Source: Ziziphus jujuba (lineage: Eukaryota > Streptophyta > Magnoliopsida > Rosales > Rhamnaceae). Taken from it: DNA of 64,000 nt. A program made the position numbers and the translations under genes. The notes below the pieces were generated by a model that saw only the letters and a program-made list of their open reading frames with translations, did not search any database and was not told the DNA's origin. Of this stretch, positions 11,240 to 23,294 are shown in pieces. The stretch lies in assembly GCF_031755915.1 (NCBI RefSeq), contig NC_083383.1:18961001-19025000 (forward strand), written 5' to 3'. How positions within the stretch are numbered: position 1 is the first letter of the stretch; each line of letters starts with the position of its first letter.

Positions 11240-12639
11240 TTCACATCGAGTGTGGAAGATGTTCTCTCTTTGAATTTGATCCTCATCTTTGTACACAGTT
11301 AGAACGCTTTTTACCACCAAGCTTAATTCAGCCCTTGAAGTCTTGGGTGTTTTGGATTCCTCAAGTTCTTCATCTCCAAGTTCTTTATCAACAAAATCGG
11401 CCTTTCCCTTGAAATTCCTCACTTTTGGATTCCAAGTCGCCATTACCTTTCATCACCATCATTCTCTTATTCAGGCATTGACTAGCAATGTGTTCTCATC
11501 CTTGGCATTTAAAACGTACAATGTCATGAGTTCTAGAATAGAAGGTTTAGGATCAGTTTTACCTTCAAACTTGGGTGCTTGGACAGATTCGATTTTAACT
11601 TCCAATTTTGGCTGATTTGAACTTTTTTCTCAATGTTTTGATTTTTGTCTTGAATCAAAGGTGGGATTACTTCTCTAAACACTTGGATTTATCCTCCTGC
11701 TACTTGAACCACCTTCAAACTATGGATTTCCCCTCCTCTTGAATTGATTTTCAATCTTGATGGCCACATGAAGCATTTCCTCCAATTCTACATATTGTTG
11801 AAGCTCCACTTGGTTAGCTATCTCACGATTCAAGCAACCCAAAAACCTTACCATGGTTGCTTCACAATCCTCATTCATACTCAATCTCATCATGAGCATC
11901 TCCATCTCTTTATAATAATCCTCCATGGTCCTACTTCCTTGAGTTAATGATTGGAGTTTTTTATGCAGCAACCGATGATAGTGAGTCGGCACAAATCTCT
12001 TCCTCATGGCTCATTTCATTTGTCGCCAAGTAGTAATCAATTTATTACCAACTCGCCTTTGGGTACTTTGCTCATTTGTCCACCATTGGAGTGCATAATA
12101 TCCAAATTCCAAAGCAACTAATTTAACCTTCTTAGCCTCCGAATAGTTATGACAATCGAATATTATCTCCATTCACTTCTCCCATTCTAAATAAGCTTCC
12201 GGATCACTCTTTCCCGTAAATGGTGGTATGTTGACCTTAATGTTTCCAAGATCATCATCTTCTTCTCTAGTTGTCTCCCACGGGCTGGCCTTTCTCGGAG
12301 TGCAAAAACATCATCAATTTCCTCCTCAAAATTATCTCCAAAATTTCCATCTCTGAATTCTTCTCTAGGTCATCCACGACCTTCTTGACCTCGATCTCGG
12401 CCTCCATGTGCATCAAACCTTGTATTATTCGGCCCCCCTTAAGAATTTTCTACTCTGTCCAATCTTTGATCTAGGTGATCAAAACGAGCATTCATTCTTT
12501 GGAGCTGTTCCAAGATCACCATCATGTCGGTAGATTCACCTCCACTTCCCGTTGCTCGAGAACCACCCTTGAACCCTACGGATTCCTCTTTATTAATTCT
12601 AAATGAGCCATCTCCTCTTCTCATCCTGGAATCTGCCAT
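11240..12639 (-). pseudogene. gag: gag of element C
   Basis: It starts at 12639 with MADSRMRRGDGSFRINKEE, then a coiled-coil-like segment (MMVILEQLQRMNARFDHLDQR). The acidic/Gly-rich region and the capsid core follow (KSDPEAYLEWE-type, YYALQWW-type). MRKRFVPTHYHRLLHKKLQS is intact at 11720-12007, through RFLGCLNREIANQVELQQYV. The zinc knuckle near 11490-11540 is damaged: the first Cys is read as Arg and a stop replaces the Gly-region codon. Several frameshifts separate the pieces. Confidence 0.85.
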
Positions 12640-13763
12640 GTTAGTATGAATAATGCAAAAATTCTCGCCAAAATCACTCCCTCATGTGTTTCACTTAAAC
12701 AAGGTCTCAACACTTGTGTTTGCACACTAGTTTTGGCTTTTATCCTTCTTTAAACTCACACTCTCTTGCCTTTTTCCACTCGAAGAATTATCTCTAAGTT
12801 CTAATTAAAACACAGACAAAACAGCAACTAGATTACAAGTATGACTTAATTTAACTTATCAACAAAACAGCAACTAAAACAAACTAATACCGAGTGAATT
12901 GACAAAAACCAGTCTCGGCCTAACTAACCAAAAATAATGCAAATTTAATTAGATAATTTTGGATTTATCAAGAAACAAACCAAAGTAATAAGAACCCAAA
13001 ATTTTAAGGATAAAACTTAGAAAAAAGATTCAAATAACGTACAAGAAACAATTCGAACAATGGAATAGTTGATGGTTGTTGTTCTTGTAATTTAAGTCTA
13101 TGTATCAAATCCTTTAACTCATTTTAATCCAAGTAATTTTAGCATCCAAAATTCAGTTTTCCTACAACAATATAGAACTAATAAATAGCATATCCAAATA
13201 TCTCAATTTCAATCTTTCCAACTCAAACAAATTCAAACCCCAATTTGTTTTCAACAAACCGGCCTTTTAGTGCAATTTTTTTTTTTTTTTGGCTTTTCCT
13301 TTTTTCTTTTTGTTCTTTTTTTTATTACAAATAGAATAATGCAAGGACAACTTCCAGCAGTACCACAAACAACACAAACCACAATTTAAAATTCAACAAA
13401 GATCAAACCTGTGACTTCAAATTACAAATTTGTAAATTTGTTGTATGTTGCCGCAAATCCTCTTTTTTGTTTTTTTTTTTTTTTTGAATTTATGAATGCA
13501 AATAATATAAGATTAAAACAGCAAAGAAAAATCAACAATAAACTAGATTAACAAGAACAATGATAAAAAACAACCAACAAACTAGGAAGCAAAAACAAAA
13601 TATGGTAAAACAAGGAAACCTAATTTGACTAGGAATAATAAATATTTTTTTTATCTGCAGAACGTGTATGAACTAAGAGCAATCTTAACCTAATGATAAA
13701 ATTGTAGAATAACACAAAAATAAATAAAACAATTAAGATAGATCAAACCTGCACAAAAATCTT
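12640..13763 (-). other. Leader of element C
   Basis: The non-coding stretch between gag and the primer site. It contains long poly-T and poly-A tracts (for example near 13275 and 13470). It matches the leaders at 1448-2576 and 44637-45714, including the AATTCACTCGGTAT-type segment near 12890. No gene is seen. Confidence 0.7.
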
Positions 13764-13778
13764 GGCTCTGATACCAAA
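13764..13778 (-). other. Primer-binding site, tRNA-iMet type, element C
   Basis: The minus strand reads TTTGGTATCAGAGCC immediately after the 5' LTR end. This is the standard plant initiator tRNA-Met primer site and is the best preserved example in the window. Confidence 0.85.
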
Positions 13779-13890
13779 TGATACAAACCTAGGTCGACTC
13801 ACTCCTAAACCTGTATTATATAAGCCTGGATCGAAATTCTTATGATCATTTCAGCCCCTAATCAACTTGTGACTAGAAACCTTGGTATAT
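13779..13890 (-). repeat. Truncated 5' LTR of element C
   Basis: TGATACAAACCTAGG begins the LTR as in the other copies, and about 112 bases match up to CTTGGTATAT. The sequence then changes abruptly to unrelated AT- and AAT-rich repeats, so roughly 1 kb of LTR is missing. Confidence 0.85.
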
Positions 13891-13904
13891 TCATATCGTA
13901 TGTA

Positions 13905-13925
13905 CACTTTTACTAATTATTATAC

Positions 13926-13958
<33 letters not shown>

Positions 13959-14105
13959 CAACACCAATAACGATATTAATAATAATAACAATGATAAATA
14001 ATAATAATAATAATAAGAAATCATTAACGATAAATAATAATAATCCAAAAACAATTAATAATTTTAATAATAATAATAATAATAATAACAACAACAACAA
14101 TAAAT
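13905..14105. repeat. AAT/AAC microsatellite
   Basis: Runs of TAA, AAT and AAC trinucleotides with some interruptions. They produce apparent open frames of Leu, Ile and Val that are not genes. The tract starts just beyond the break of the C LTR. Confidence 0.9.
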
Positions 14106-14605
14106 AAAGGCTAATAGAAAATCATAATTATGAACAGATAAAATAAAATAAAATAAAGTGAAATAAAATTTTAAAATTTATAAATATAGTACGAAATATG
14201 CACATGCGTAGTGGAGGTATATATGATACCACATAGTATGCTAATATGCGATCCCGTGATATCAGCTGTCACAGATATACTGCTACCAATATGGTCTAAG
14301 ATGGTTGCCTATAATGGTAATCTGACTCCCTAGACTCATAGACAGTAAAGCTATGAAGCTAAGCCATTAGTGGGCAGAATTGGATCGATTCTCCCATACA
14401 GTGTAGTACATACAAACATACCATACTATATATATATATATATATATGAAAAAGATACTTGATGCACCATATGATATACTTCTGGTGTCATACAGTACTC
14501 GACATCTCGAGCACTACTTCACGGAGAGGTTAAAGAAAGAAACTTGTAATCGATCACCTTGGTGTCCAACAATGCCGATTGTTAATAACTTATCATGGCT
14601 AAAAT

Positions 14606-15014
14606 AATCATCCTTCAACCGACGAGAGGGTGGCTGATACTCACTATGCACTATACTTGCCATACCTCGGCCCATAGCTCCCACAGGATGACCATCCTAC
14701 AGCTAAGAGGAGAGATGGCTGGTGCTCACTCTACATTATACTTGCCTATCCTCTATCACCATAGCTCAAAAGGAGGACCATGATTATAACTTGCGCGCTG
14801 ATCTCTAACATAATAAACAACCATCATGCGGCCAATAAGGAGGCAGCTAATGCTCATTATGCAGATATACTTGCCTACCCTTAGGTTCATGGCACCCACA
14901 TAATAGCCATAATATAATAAACAATCATCCTGCAGCCAAGGAGGAGGGTAGCTGATGCTAACTGTGCAAGTATATTTGCCAACCTTTAGGTCCATGGTTT
15001 CGACAGGATAACCA
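14606..15014. repeat. Four-unit degenerate minisatellite
   Basis: Four imperfect direct copies of about 90-130 bp begin near 14606, 14694, 14823 and 14925. Each holds ATCCT..AGCC/ACCGA, a GAGG..GGCTGATGCTCACT-like core, TATACTTGCC, and an end such as CACAGGATGACC. The surrounding sequence also holds short TA runs (14423-14447). Tandem blocks like this are common in the LTRs of some plant gypsy elements, but no LTR ends were identified here. Confidence 0.75.
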
Positions 15015-15705
15015 TACATACTTGTGAGCTAATTAACAATAGAGTAAAGAACACTAGTACTATATGGTGCACCTAAAAGCTATAAAAAATTTACAATATT
15101 ATAAATATCGAGATTTGATAAAATAAAACCAAGTTTGTATACTTTTACTAAATCTATAAAATTTCATATTTCTTGTTTAAACAACTACATAAATCCAACA
15201 ATCTTATAAAATTAATTAGTATCAAAATAATTTCAATTTCACAAATATTCGAATACAAAAATATATTTTATACACTAAAAATTATTATTCTTCTTAAATC
15301 CTCAAAATTAATTTATGAAAAATCATATTAAATCACATAAAATTTCACACAAAAATAAACGCACATAAATAAATTTTATTTGTATGATAGATTTAATAAT
15401 AGGATATAAAAATAAATCTCACCATAACTTAACACAATAATTTAGCACAATAATTTCTATAAAACCATAGATATAATTTTCATGCATTAAATATATTTAA
15501 ATCACATAAAATTTACACAATAAAATTAAATAACAATTTTCTTAAATTTTTAAAGAATACATAATATATTTCAGAATTTTAAATAGCATAAATTTATATA
15601 TACAACATCTATATGTACACAAGTATATATATACTTACTCATCTATATGCAGTCATGTATATATATATATATATATATAGATATATTCACATATACATAT
15701 AGTCA
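15015..15705. other. AT-rich sequence with TA repeats
   Basis: No coding signal. The stretch is rich in A/T and ends with TA repeats at about 15655-15680, next to the target duplication of the following solo LTR. Confidence 0.6.
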
Positions 15706-15710
15706 TATAC

Positions 15711-16839
15711 AGATACGAACCTAGGTCGACTTGCTCCTAAACCCATATTAAATTAATCCGGATTGAGATTAAGTTCATATTCTAATGACCACATTAACCC
15801 CTTATCAACCTATGATTAAAAATCTCGATATATATTGAAGATGCCAGAATAGGTTATGGATGGTCCTATTGATAAATCATGCTAGAACACTTGTTTTCTA
15901 TTCGGTGTTCTAGGTGTTCTAAGAGAATGAAAATAAATCTTTCTCACAATAATAATTTTGAACGATTAATGAGGTGTATATTATTGAGAAAAATAAATTC
16001 TTAAATAGGCTAGAGTTACAAAAACCAAACCCTAAAGTAATTAGGTCAAATTCGGCAAACATAGCAAGAGAATAGGTAATTGTCAAATTTAACTAGCCTT
16101 TCCTAAACTAATTTTTATTAATTAATTCCATAATTTTGAGAGAGGAATTAATTAATTTACAATAAGAAATATTAAATATCAACATTCCTAGATTAATTTT
16201 TCCAGCAAATAATTAAATAAAAACAAAAAATAAAAGACTATTTCCTAAAACAAAAGTTAAATTTCAGATTTGGAAAGTATTTGACTAGTTTTGCAAATAA
16301 GCTGTCTTTGTCCGATCACCAGCTAATTTGAGCTCTAAATTGGATCCAATATGCCATTAGGATGCCTATTGGGATCCCCATACATTACCATTGATTGAAA
16401 TAATCAAAAGTTGCTTGGAATGCCATCAAACTCCTTCCCAGTGCCAAAAACAACCAAATTCGGCCGTGTTGAAACTTCTGCACCTTTATACATGCTTGAA
16501 CACCCTTGCCTCTGCCTTGACATGATTTTGTGACTTATTAGGATGCTCAAGCATGTTCATAAATTTACAAACTCGTTCCTTGCTGCCCAGAGTCTTTAAA
16601 TGCATCAAGACAGCTTCCCCTGTCCATTTTGGCCTTCACAACTTGGATACTCAAAACGAGATTAGAATCTTCTATTATAATTATGCCTTCTTAAGATTTA
16701 ATAACTCCTTGTATGAATCTAACCAGATTGTCCTTAAATCTCTTAGTTTGTGCTTTTGTAATTAGTTTGGTCTTCAATTGCATAGGATCAGCACCCCAAC
16801 GCATAGTTGTTGGTACAGATACAAGTGGGTTCTCATCAT
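15711..16839 (-). repeat. Solo LTR with perfect target duplication
   Basis: A 1129 bp LTR of the same family as C (AGATACGAACCTAGGTCGAC at the left, GGGTTCTCATCA at the right). It is flanked by TATAC at 15706-15710 and 16840-16844. The first base of the terminal TG has changed. Its version of the pol tail is read leftwards around 16570-16790 and is broken by stops. Confidence 0.92.
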
Positions 16840-16859
16840 ATACACATAAAGACAATCCT

Positions 16860-17120
16860 GTTAACCAATATATGCATGCTCATATACATACATATATGCA
16901 AATATATATATATATATATATATATATTCATACACACTCACATGTACACATATATGATCACATATGTTCACAAACATATGTATATTCATATGTATTTATA
17001 TATATATATATATGTATATATATTTTATATATATTCACACACATCTATATATATACATAACCTTTTAACAAATATATATATATATATATTCATGTGTTCA
17101 TATATATTTATATATCAATC
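16860..17120. repeat. TA/CATA microsatellite tract
   Basis: Long TATATA and CATATACACA runs. Apparent open frames of Tyr, Ile and His through this tract are artefacts of the repeat. Confidence 0.88.
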
Positions 17121-19010
17121 GAGACACATGCTAGTCTAAATTTCATACAATAATCCTAATCAAATACGATAAATAAACTTACACAACAAATAAGCACAGC
17201 ACACATGCTAGCTCAGTGTTGGATGTCTAAAATATTATGAAAATATTACTTGGGATTCCATAAAAGCAAATGAAAACACAACTAAGATTCTAAAGTCCAA
17301 ATTTCATTCCATGACTCAAGAATTACCAATATAGTCCACCCAATTGGATATAATACAAAGTGAACCCGATTAGCCTAAACTCAAAATTTGGGTTTTTAGC
17401 ATCTTGACAATTAATTATTCTTTTAGCTCCTTACGATTATTGAGAACCTAATTGTAGAGACAACTGGCCAACGACCTATCTAATTTCTATCCAATTTTAA
17501 CATAAACATAAATCCTAGCTCCACCAATGGCAACATCCCAAATACTAAAATATAACTTACATCTTAGGAACCAAATTGAAGCTCATGATGAGGGCATCAT
17601 GAATATACCTTCAATTAGTCTAACCGCCGCCGGAGGTGGCCGAAATCTGACTGGGGCATTGCTGTTGAAATGGGTTTTGTTATATCTCCTGAATGAGTGA
17701 GGTTTGAGCCAATTCAAGCTTGGAGATGGACTTAGGGGGTCCAAATTTATGGGAAAGGACCTTCCATTAGACCTCATACTCATCGAAAGACGGTGATCGA
17801 ACAATGTAATCTCCATCAATTTTCATGGCTTTCCAGCGAACCTAGGCCATCCCATGGCAAGATAAAGGTGGCTATGGGTTCTTGGTAATGTGGGTTTCAA
17901 TTTGGTACGAGTATTTTGTGATGGGTGACCGAAATTTGAAAGCTATTTTTAGAGAGAAATTGGCTACCATGGTCGTGCGGTGGAAATGGTGGCTACTAGT
18001 TCTTTTTTTGGTGCATGATGGGAAGAAGGTGATGGAAGGTAGCAAAAATTGGGGTGGGAAAGATTAAATAAAATAAAGTAAATAAATATATAAGAAAAAG
18101 ACAAAATAGATAATAAAATATAATTAAAATAATATATAATATATAATACATATTGTGTGACCAGGTTTTGGGCTTTAATTACCCAAAAATAAAAATAATA
18201 AAATATGACAACGCTTAAATATGTAGGAACTAATTGTCAAATGACTAAAATGCTTTTAGAACTCCTTTGACCATAACTTGTCAATTGCAGCTCCGATTTT
18301 GATGTACTACTGGTCTACGAACTTATATTTATAAGTACTATGCCAGATAACTTGGTCAATACAACATTCCTCTCATAGTAAAAAGTCAACCATAGGATCC
18401 ACTTGGTCAACTCCGGTCAACCTTGGTTAAACTTGGTCAAAAATTCGAATTCAGGGTATTTTTTCAGGTTGGGTGTTATGAGTAAACATACCTAATTAGA
18501 ATGAAAATTTGGTTGAGTGTTGTCTAAATTGAAGAATTATTGCTTGGATAAATCTAATTTGATAGATTGGGAGTAGGAAAATAGGATTTAGGCAACCTTA
18601 ACCTAGCTTTAATTGAGTTTGTGATAATCAATTAACTAAAAGAATTATTACTAGGCAAAGGAAGACATTCCAATCGGAATAAACTTTCCATATATTTTGC
18701 TTGCCTTGAGAGAGTAAGTAAACAAATTTAGAAACTATTTGTTGATAATTGGATAAGTAATTAATCAAATTATGAAGTCATATGTTTGTTCAAGTGAAGT
18801 TATAGTCGTAGAACTTTTATTTATAAATTCAATTACAATTTGTGCGGTGTTAGTTTTTATTTTGCATAATTTTAGTTGTTAATTCAGTTTATAATTTGTT
18901 TTGAATTGTTCTGTATTACTTGTTTGAACCATACACTTGTGAGAATCAAAACAATTAAGTTTTTGACTTAACTAACGTGAAATTTGAATTATGGTGATTA
19001 TTCAATTCAA
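17121..19010. other. Unassigned repeat-like sequence left of element E
   Basis: No host gene is supported. The part at 17580-18070 is clearly GC-richer than its surroundings and has short open frames on both strands, but no recognised domain and no splice pattern. The part nearest 19010 is probably the LTR of element E, since a primer-binding site follows it; its left end could not be found. Confidence 0.4.
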
Positions 19011-19015
19011 GTTTT

Positions 19016-19033
19016 TGACATCGTTGTCAGGGA
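19016..19033 (+). other. Decayed primer-binding site, Athila type
   Basis: TGACATCGTTGTCAGGGA aligns with TGGCGCCGTTGCCGGGGA, the primer site known from Athila-type plant gypsy elements. The five differences are all G to A or C to T. A gag fragment of the matching type lies downstream, which supports the reading. Confidence 0.65.
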
Positions 19034-19312
19034 TTGGATTAGATTTTTGGTGTTAAAATTCTACTTTAGTTAATATTAAACTTAAGCTAGTTATTTTTAA
19101 TTTAGAACTATTGTTCTTCATGACAATCTTAAATTTCAGCATTTATTATGGTGTTTTATGTTAGTTTGTTGTTTGTTTAGTTTTTGTTTTGCTTTTTGTA
19201 GATGAACGCAAAGGACTCAAAATTGTAAAGATTGTACCTTGCATTTTAGAACTTTAGAAAGTTTTGTGGAAGCTTAGAAAAGTGAGAAGGATTTAAGAAG
19301 AAGAAGAAGCTA

Positions 19313-20160
19313 TGGCAAAGAACATTGATAATGATGCTCCACCACAACCTTTTTCCATTAGATATTATTTTAAGCTATCAATGTTCGAGCATCTTTGGAA
19401 TTCATAGGCAACTTATCAATGCAAACAAATTTGAATTAAAACTCGCTGTGATTACATTGGTACAACAAAACCAATTTGGTGGTTTTTTGAACTAGGATCT
19501 CAATACTTATCTTTCTATGTTTTTATAAGTTGTGGATACGGTCAAGATGAATGATGTTGGAAATGATGTAATTCATTTGAGATTGTTTCATTTTTCTTTG
19601 AGGGATAAAGCTCTTAATTATTTAAATACTTATAATAGGTTTCTAGCTCTCTATGGAAATGGTGGAGAAATTTTTCAATAAGTTCTTTTCACTTTCCAAG
19701 TCTTGACAATTGGGGACCGAAACTAGCCAATTCAATCAACAAGATAGTGAGTCCTTGCATGAGATGTGGAAGAGATTCAAAGATTCGTTGAAGAGATGTC
19801 CACAATATGGCCATGAAGTAGATATTTTTTATAATGGATCACATGGTCTAACTAAATCTATTGTAAATAGTTCAAGTGGAGGTTCTTTTATAAAAAAGAC
19901 GATTCATGAGGCTTTTGCATTATTGGAAGAGTTAGCTTTAAATTCTTATAATTGGCAGATGAAAAGGCAATTGAAAAAACATAGTGGTATGTTTAAGTTA
20001 GATGCCTTTGCAAGTTTGGTATCTAAAGTTGATGTTTTGTCACACTAACTAGCTTTTTTCAATTAAGTTTCTAAACCATTGGAGAATGTTTCTCAAGTAA
20101 GGCTCCTTCAAGAATATGCAAAAATTAGACCGATGAATCTTGCTTAACTTATGAGAATGT
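19313..20160 (+). pseudogene. gag: gag relic of an Athila-like element (E)
   Basis: An ATG at 19313 (MAKNIDNDAPPQPFS) begins a broken frame. The best part is 19710-20048. It contains ESLHEMWKRFKDSLKRCPQY and IFYNGSHGLTKSIVNSSSGG, followed by TIHEAFALLEELALNSYNW and KLDAFASLVSKVDVLSH. These are the conserved order of the Retrotrans_gag domain in plant gypsy elements where GES(F/L)xExWxRFKxLLxxCPHHG and AxxLLExMAxNxxxW occur. Protease and pol are absent. It belongs to a different lineage from elements A-D. Confidence 0.8.
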
Positions 20161-21180
20161 TTATAGTATATAGAAAATCTTTGTTCTTGGATTCATCCTA
20201 GGAATAGTAGTAATGAGTATAGTCACTAAAATATTTGATTAATGATATGTGTTGGAGATATTATTGATGGAATTTGAACAAATACTCTTCTTCTTTTTTT
20301 TTTTCATAACGAATCTATGTTATATATGACTATGATATGTTAGTTTTTATATGTATTAATTTTATAATTTTATAGTTTTTATATGTATTAATTTTATAAT
20401 TTTATTTATGTTGTTAAATCTTTTTAATTTTATTGTTCATTTCATGTCACTTTGGCATTTATTGTATTTACCAACAAATAAGAAACTATGATATTTATAA
20501 TAAATTTAATAGATAATTTGTTATTTGTTTTAATATTGATGATTATTAAATTAATTAGACTAAGTAAATAAAAACATCCATATTAGTTTTTCTTTTTTGA
20601 AAAAGGAACATCCTTAATTAAATTTTTTATGCTTATTTTTTTCAATCATGCATGATTTCAAATAATTAATTATAAACAAATTGTTCTTGCCAAAAAAAGA
20701 GCGTATATTAAATTAAAAAGTTATTTAAAAAAATTAAATTTCCAATATAATCTAAAAAAATAATATTATTATTGTTATTATTGTACTTGTTTCTTTATAT
20801 ATATATATATAATTTTTTTTTTATAAATTCCATAAATTTTGGTGATAATTTTAATTAAAAATAGTACATTACAATACCATGTTTGCACCAAACAGGGTAT
20901 TGTTGTACAAGCTTTTTATAAAATCCTGCATCAAACATAAGATAAGCATAATATAATACATTCTAGTACAATCCAATACAATATTCCAAAATACAACATT
21001 GTGTATAAAATGAGCCCTAAGTTCACACGATTCATACCGAGTTTATAAGCAAAGTTTTAAGATGTAAAAACAATGGGTTAAACCAGAGTTAATTAATACC
21101 AATGTTGAGATTCCAAATATAGGAATGGTACCTGTCACCATAATTAGAGAAGCCTCACCATCCTAACGAGTAAAGGCACA
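20161..21180. other. AT-rich spacer with small repeats
   Basis: No gene. It includes a 32 bp tandem duplication (20342-20404, unit beginning GTTTTTATATGTATTAATTT) and TA repeats near 20797. The piece at 20870-21020 has short inverted matches (TTGCACCAAACAGGGTATTG), like a MITE, but its ends are not resolved. Confidence 0.6.
20342..20404. repeat. 32 bp tandem duplication
   Basis: Two adjacent copies of GTTTTTATATGTATTAATTT plus a TATAATTTTATA tail, nearly identical. Confidence 0.85.
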
Positions 21181-21229
21181 CACATGTCTTTATGTAAACT
21201 AATCACTTTGGGAACTTTTAGCTTCATTT

Positions 21230-23294
21230 ACTAGGTTTAAGCAGTCCTTAACCAAATGTCTAACCTTTCCTCATTTAAAACAAGTATTGATATTTCTATA
21301 GCATGTACCACCATATTTCTTTCCACAAGTTTTGCACTTTGGAAAATCTTTTCTTCATGTTACTCATTCCTCGATTTTTTTTCACTTCCTCTACTACCAA
21401 AATTCTACTTATTGTTTTTATCCCAAGACTTCTTCTAGAGAAGGACTCCTAGCTCTAATCTTTAGTTCAGATTGAGTAGGAATCTCTTGCCCTTAGTCAA
21501 TGTTTGAGCTCTCTAAATAACATCACTAATTATCAGCTTCAAAACTATAATAAGTTTCCTTAAGTCAATTATAAGGCCTATTTGAAAACAATGTGATACG
21601 AACTTAGGTTGACTTGTGCCTAAATCCGTATTATATTAGCCCCAATCTCAATTAAGTTCAAGTTCTTATGGAAAAACCTTAACCCCTAACCAACCTATGA
21701 TTAGAAACCTTGGTATAATGAAGATGCCACAATAGGTGATGGATGTCCTATTGATAAATCTAAACTAAAACACTCGCTCTCTAATGGTGTTTTAGGTGTT
21801 CAAAGAGAACTAAGAGAATTTTATCTCACAAATAAATTTCTGAATAATAGATAAGTTGTTTTCTCATTGAAAATAAGCCTTTAAATGAACAAAATAAAAC
21901 CCTAAAAGGATTAGGAAATTTCGGCCAACATAGAATCAAATTAGGAAATTGTCTAATTTCACACCCTTTCCTAATCTAATATGTATTAATTAATTCCTTA
22001 ATTTTGAAAAAGGAATTAATTAATTTACAATCAAAATAATAGAATCCTAACTTTCCTAAAATAATTTGTCCCAAAAATAAATAAATAAAGCCAAAATAAA
22101 AGATAGTTTCCTAAAACAAAAAGTTAAACTCAAATTAGGAAACTAGTTTACTAGTTTGACAACTAAGCTATCTTTGACCAATTTTCAGCTTGTAAAGGCT
22201 CCAAACTAGCTTCAGTATGACATGTAGGGTGCCAAATAGGATTAATATTGATTCCCATATGTTACCCCTTGATTGGAATAAGTCAAACTTGCTTGATCAA
22301 TAAAAGAAGTCAAAGTCAGCACCTAAAATGAGCATTTTCGGCCAAATTGAAGACTTATGCATGCAAGAAGCTTTTGATCAGCTTTAGTCTAGCCTTGACA
22401 TGATTCCATGGTATCTTGGTGATATCAATTGAGTTCATAAAATGTTGAATACATTCCTTGCTTCACGAAGTCCAGAGATGCACCAAAACAGCTACCGGGG
22501 TCCATCTCAGCCTTCACTACTTGGATGCATAAAATGAGCTTTGGTCCTTCGGGTATTAACTTGCCCTCTTGAGATTTAATAACTCCTTGTATGAATCCAG
22601 CCAATTTGTCTTTAAATCTCTTAACTTATGACCTAGTGATTGGTCTCGTCTTCATTTGTACAGGATCAGCACCCCAGTGGGTAGTCAGTTGTACGGATAT
22701 GGGCAGATTCTCATCACAGTGACTCTTATGTCCTATAGTATCTACAAATTGTGATGCACAATGAAAAGGCTCCTCAAATTTTTTGTTCATTCATACTCCA
22801 ATAATTTCATTGAGCCTTGCTTCAACTAAGTGAACCCAGCTTCCTTTTGGTCCTTCCAAAGCTAATTAAGGATAATACTTATCAAAACATAGCCCTTTAA
22901 ATATATCCTTTATGATAGGATTTGTATCAATATTCCCTGCCCCCGTGTCCCACCAATAACTTACACTCCTTTTAAGCATGAAAGTAGCATATGTCACCTT
23001 TTGTGCATCCATGCAATCCATAAAACTAAATATTTCTCCAATTCTCTAATTCAGTCTTTGGCTACCATTGGATCTGCTCTTTCATCAAATGAATGAAGTA
23101 TGCAAAACTACTCAACAACAAATGAATTTATAGTGTTAGCAACTCATGGCTACAATTGACCTACATTAGTTATTGCTTGTATAAAGTTTTGAAACATGAC
23201 CATTGGATCAATTTCTTTATGCATTGGGAGCAAAATGATGTTCATTAGCAGCAGCTCCTTCAATTTTATTAATATTTCTTCTACGAGGAAACAT
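21230..23294 (-). pseudogene. gag: gag of a second chromovirus (element G), split by a solo LTR
   Basis: The frame begins at 23294 with MFPRRRNINKIEGAA. It runs leftwards through the capsid region: PMVAKD, FSFMDCMDAQKVTYATFML, SVSYWWDT and GLCFDKYYP. It is interrupted by the LTR at 21594-22716. On the left side there are two zinc-knuckle-like motifs: CKTCGKKYGGTC near 21330, then CFK-stop-GKVRHLVKDC near 21250, where the second Cys codon has become TGA. The order (W-rich capsid then paired zinc motifs) is that of Tekay/Del-type chromovirus gag, different from A-D. Many stops show it is long inactive. Confidence 0.72.
21594..22716 (-). repeat. Solo LTR in the gag of element G
   Basis: A 1123 bp LTR of the A-D family, TGATACGAACTTAGG to CAGATTCTCATCA. 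Flanking bases are CAATG (21589-21593) and CAGTG (22717-22721), one mismatch. The gag frame of G continues on both sides, confirming the insertion site. Confidence 0.88.

Larger units (their letters stand above)
7206..13890 (-). mobile_element. Ty3/gypsy element C, minus strand, inserted in D
   Basis: Read from right to left it has a truncated 5' LTR (13779-13890), an exact iMet primer site, gag, protease, shortened reverse transcriptase, RNase H, integrase, polypurine tract and 3' LTR (7206-8306). It is inserted in the integrase of D; the five bases to its left are AACTT. The matching right flank is missing because the 5' LTR breaks off in a repeat-rich tract. The RT core is deleted and the integrase lacks its catalytic Glu, so it cannot move by itself. 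Confidence 0.88.

Noticed and set aside
13891..14100. Open frame of mainly Leu, Ile and Val on the minus strand
   Set aside because: It is the translation of AAT/AAC microsatellite sequence, with no start context or homologue.
16713..17139. Two overlapping open frames rich in Tyr, Ile and His
   Set aside because: They run through a solo LTR end and TA/CATA repeats; low-complexity artefacts.
17583..17819. 78-residue minus-strand open frame in a GC-richer patch
   Set aside because: No recognised domain, no splice partners, and surrounded by repeats. More likely part of an old transposon; kept only as unassigned sequence.
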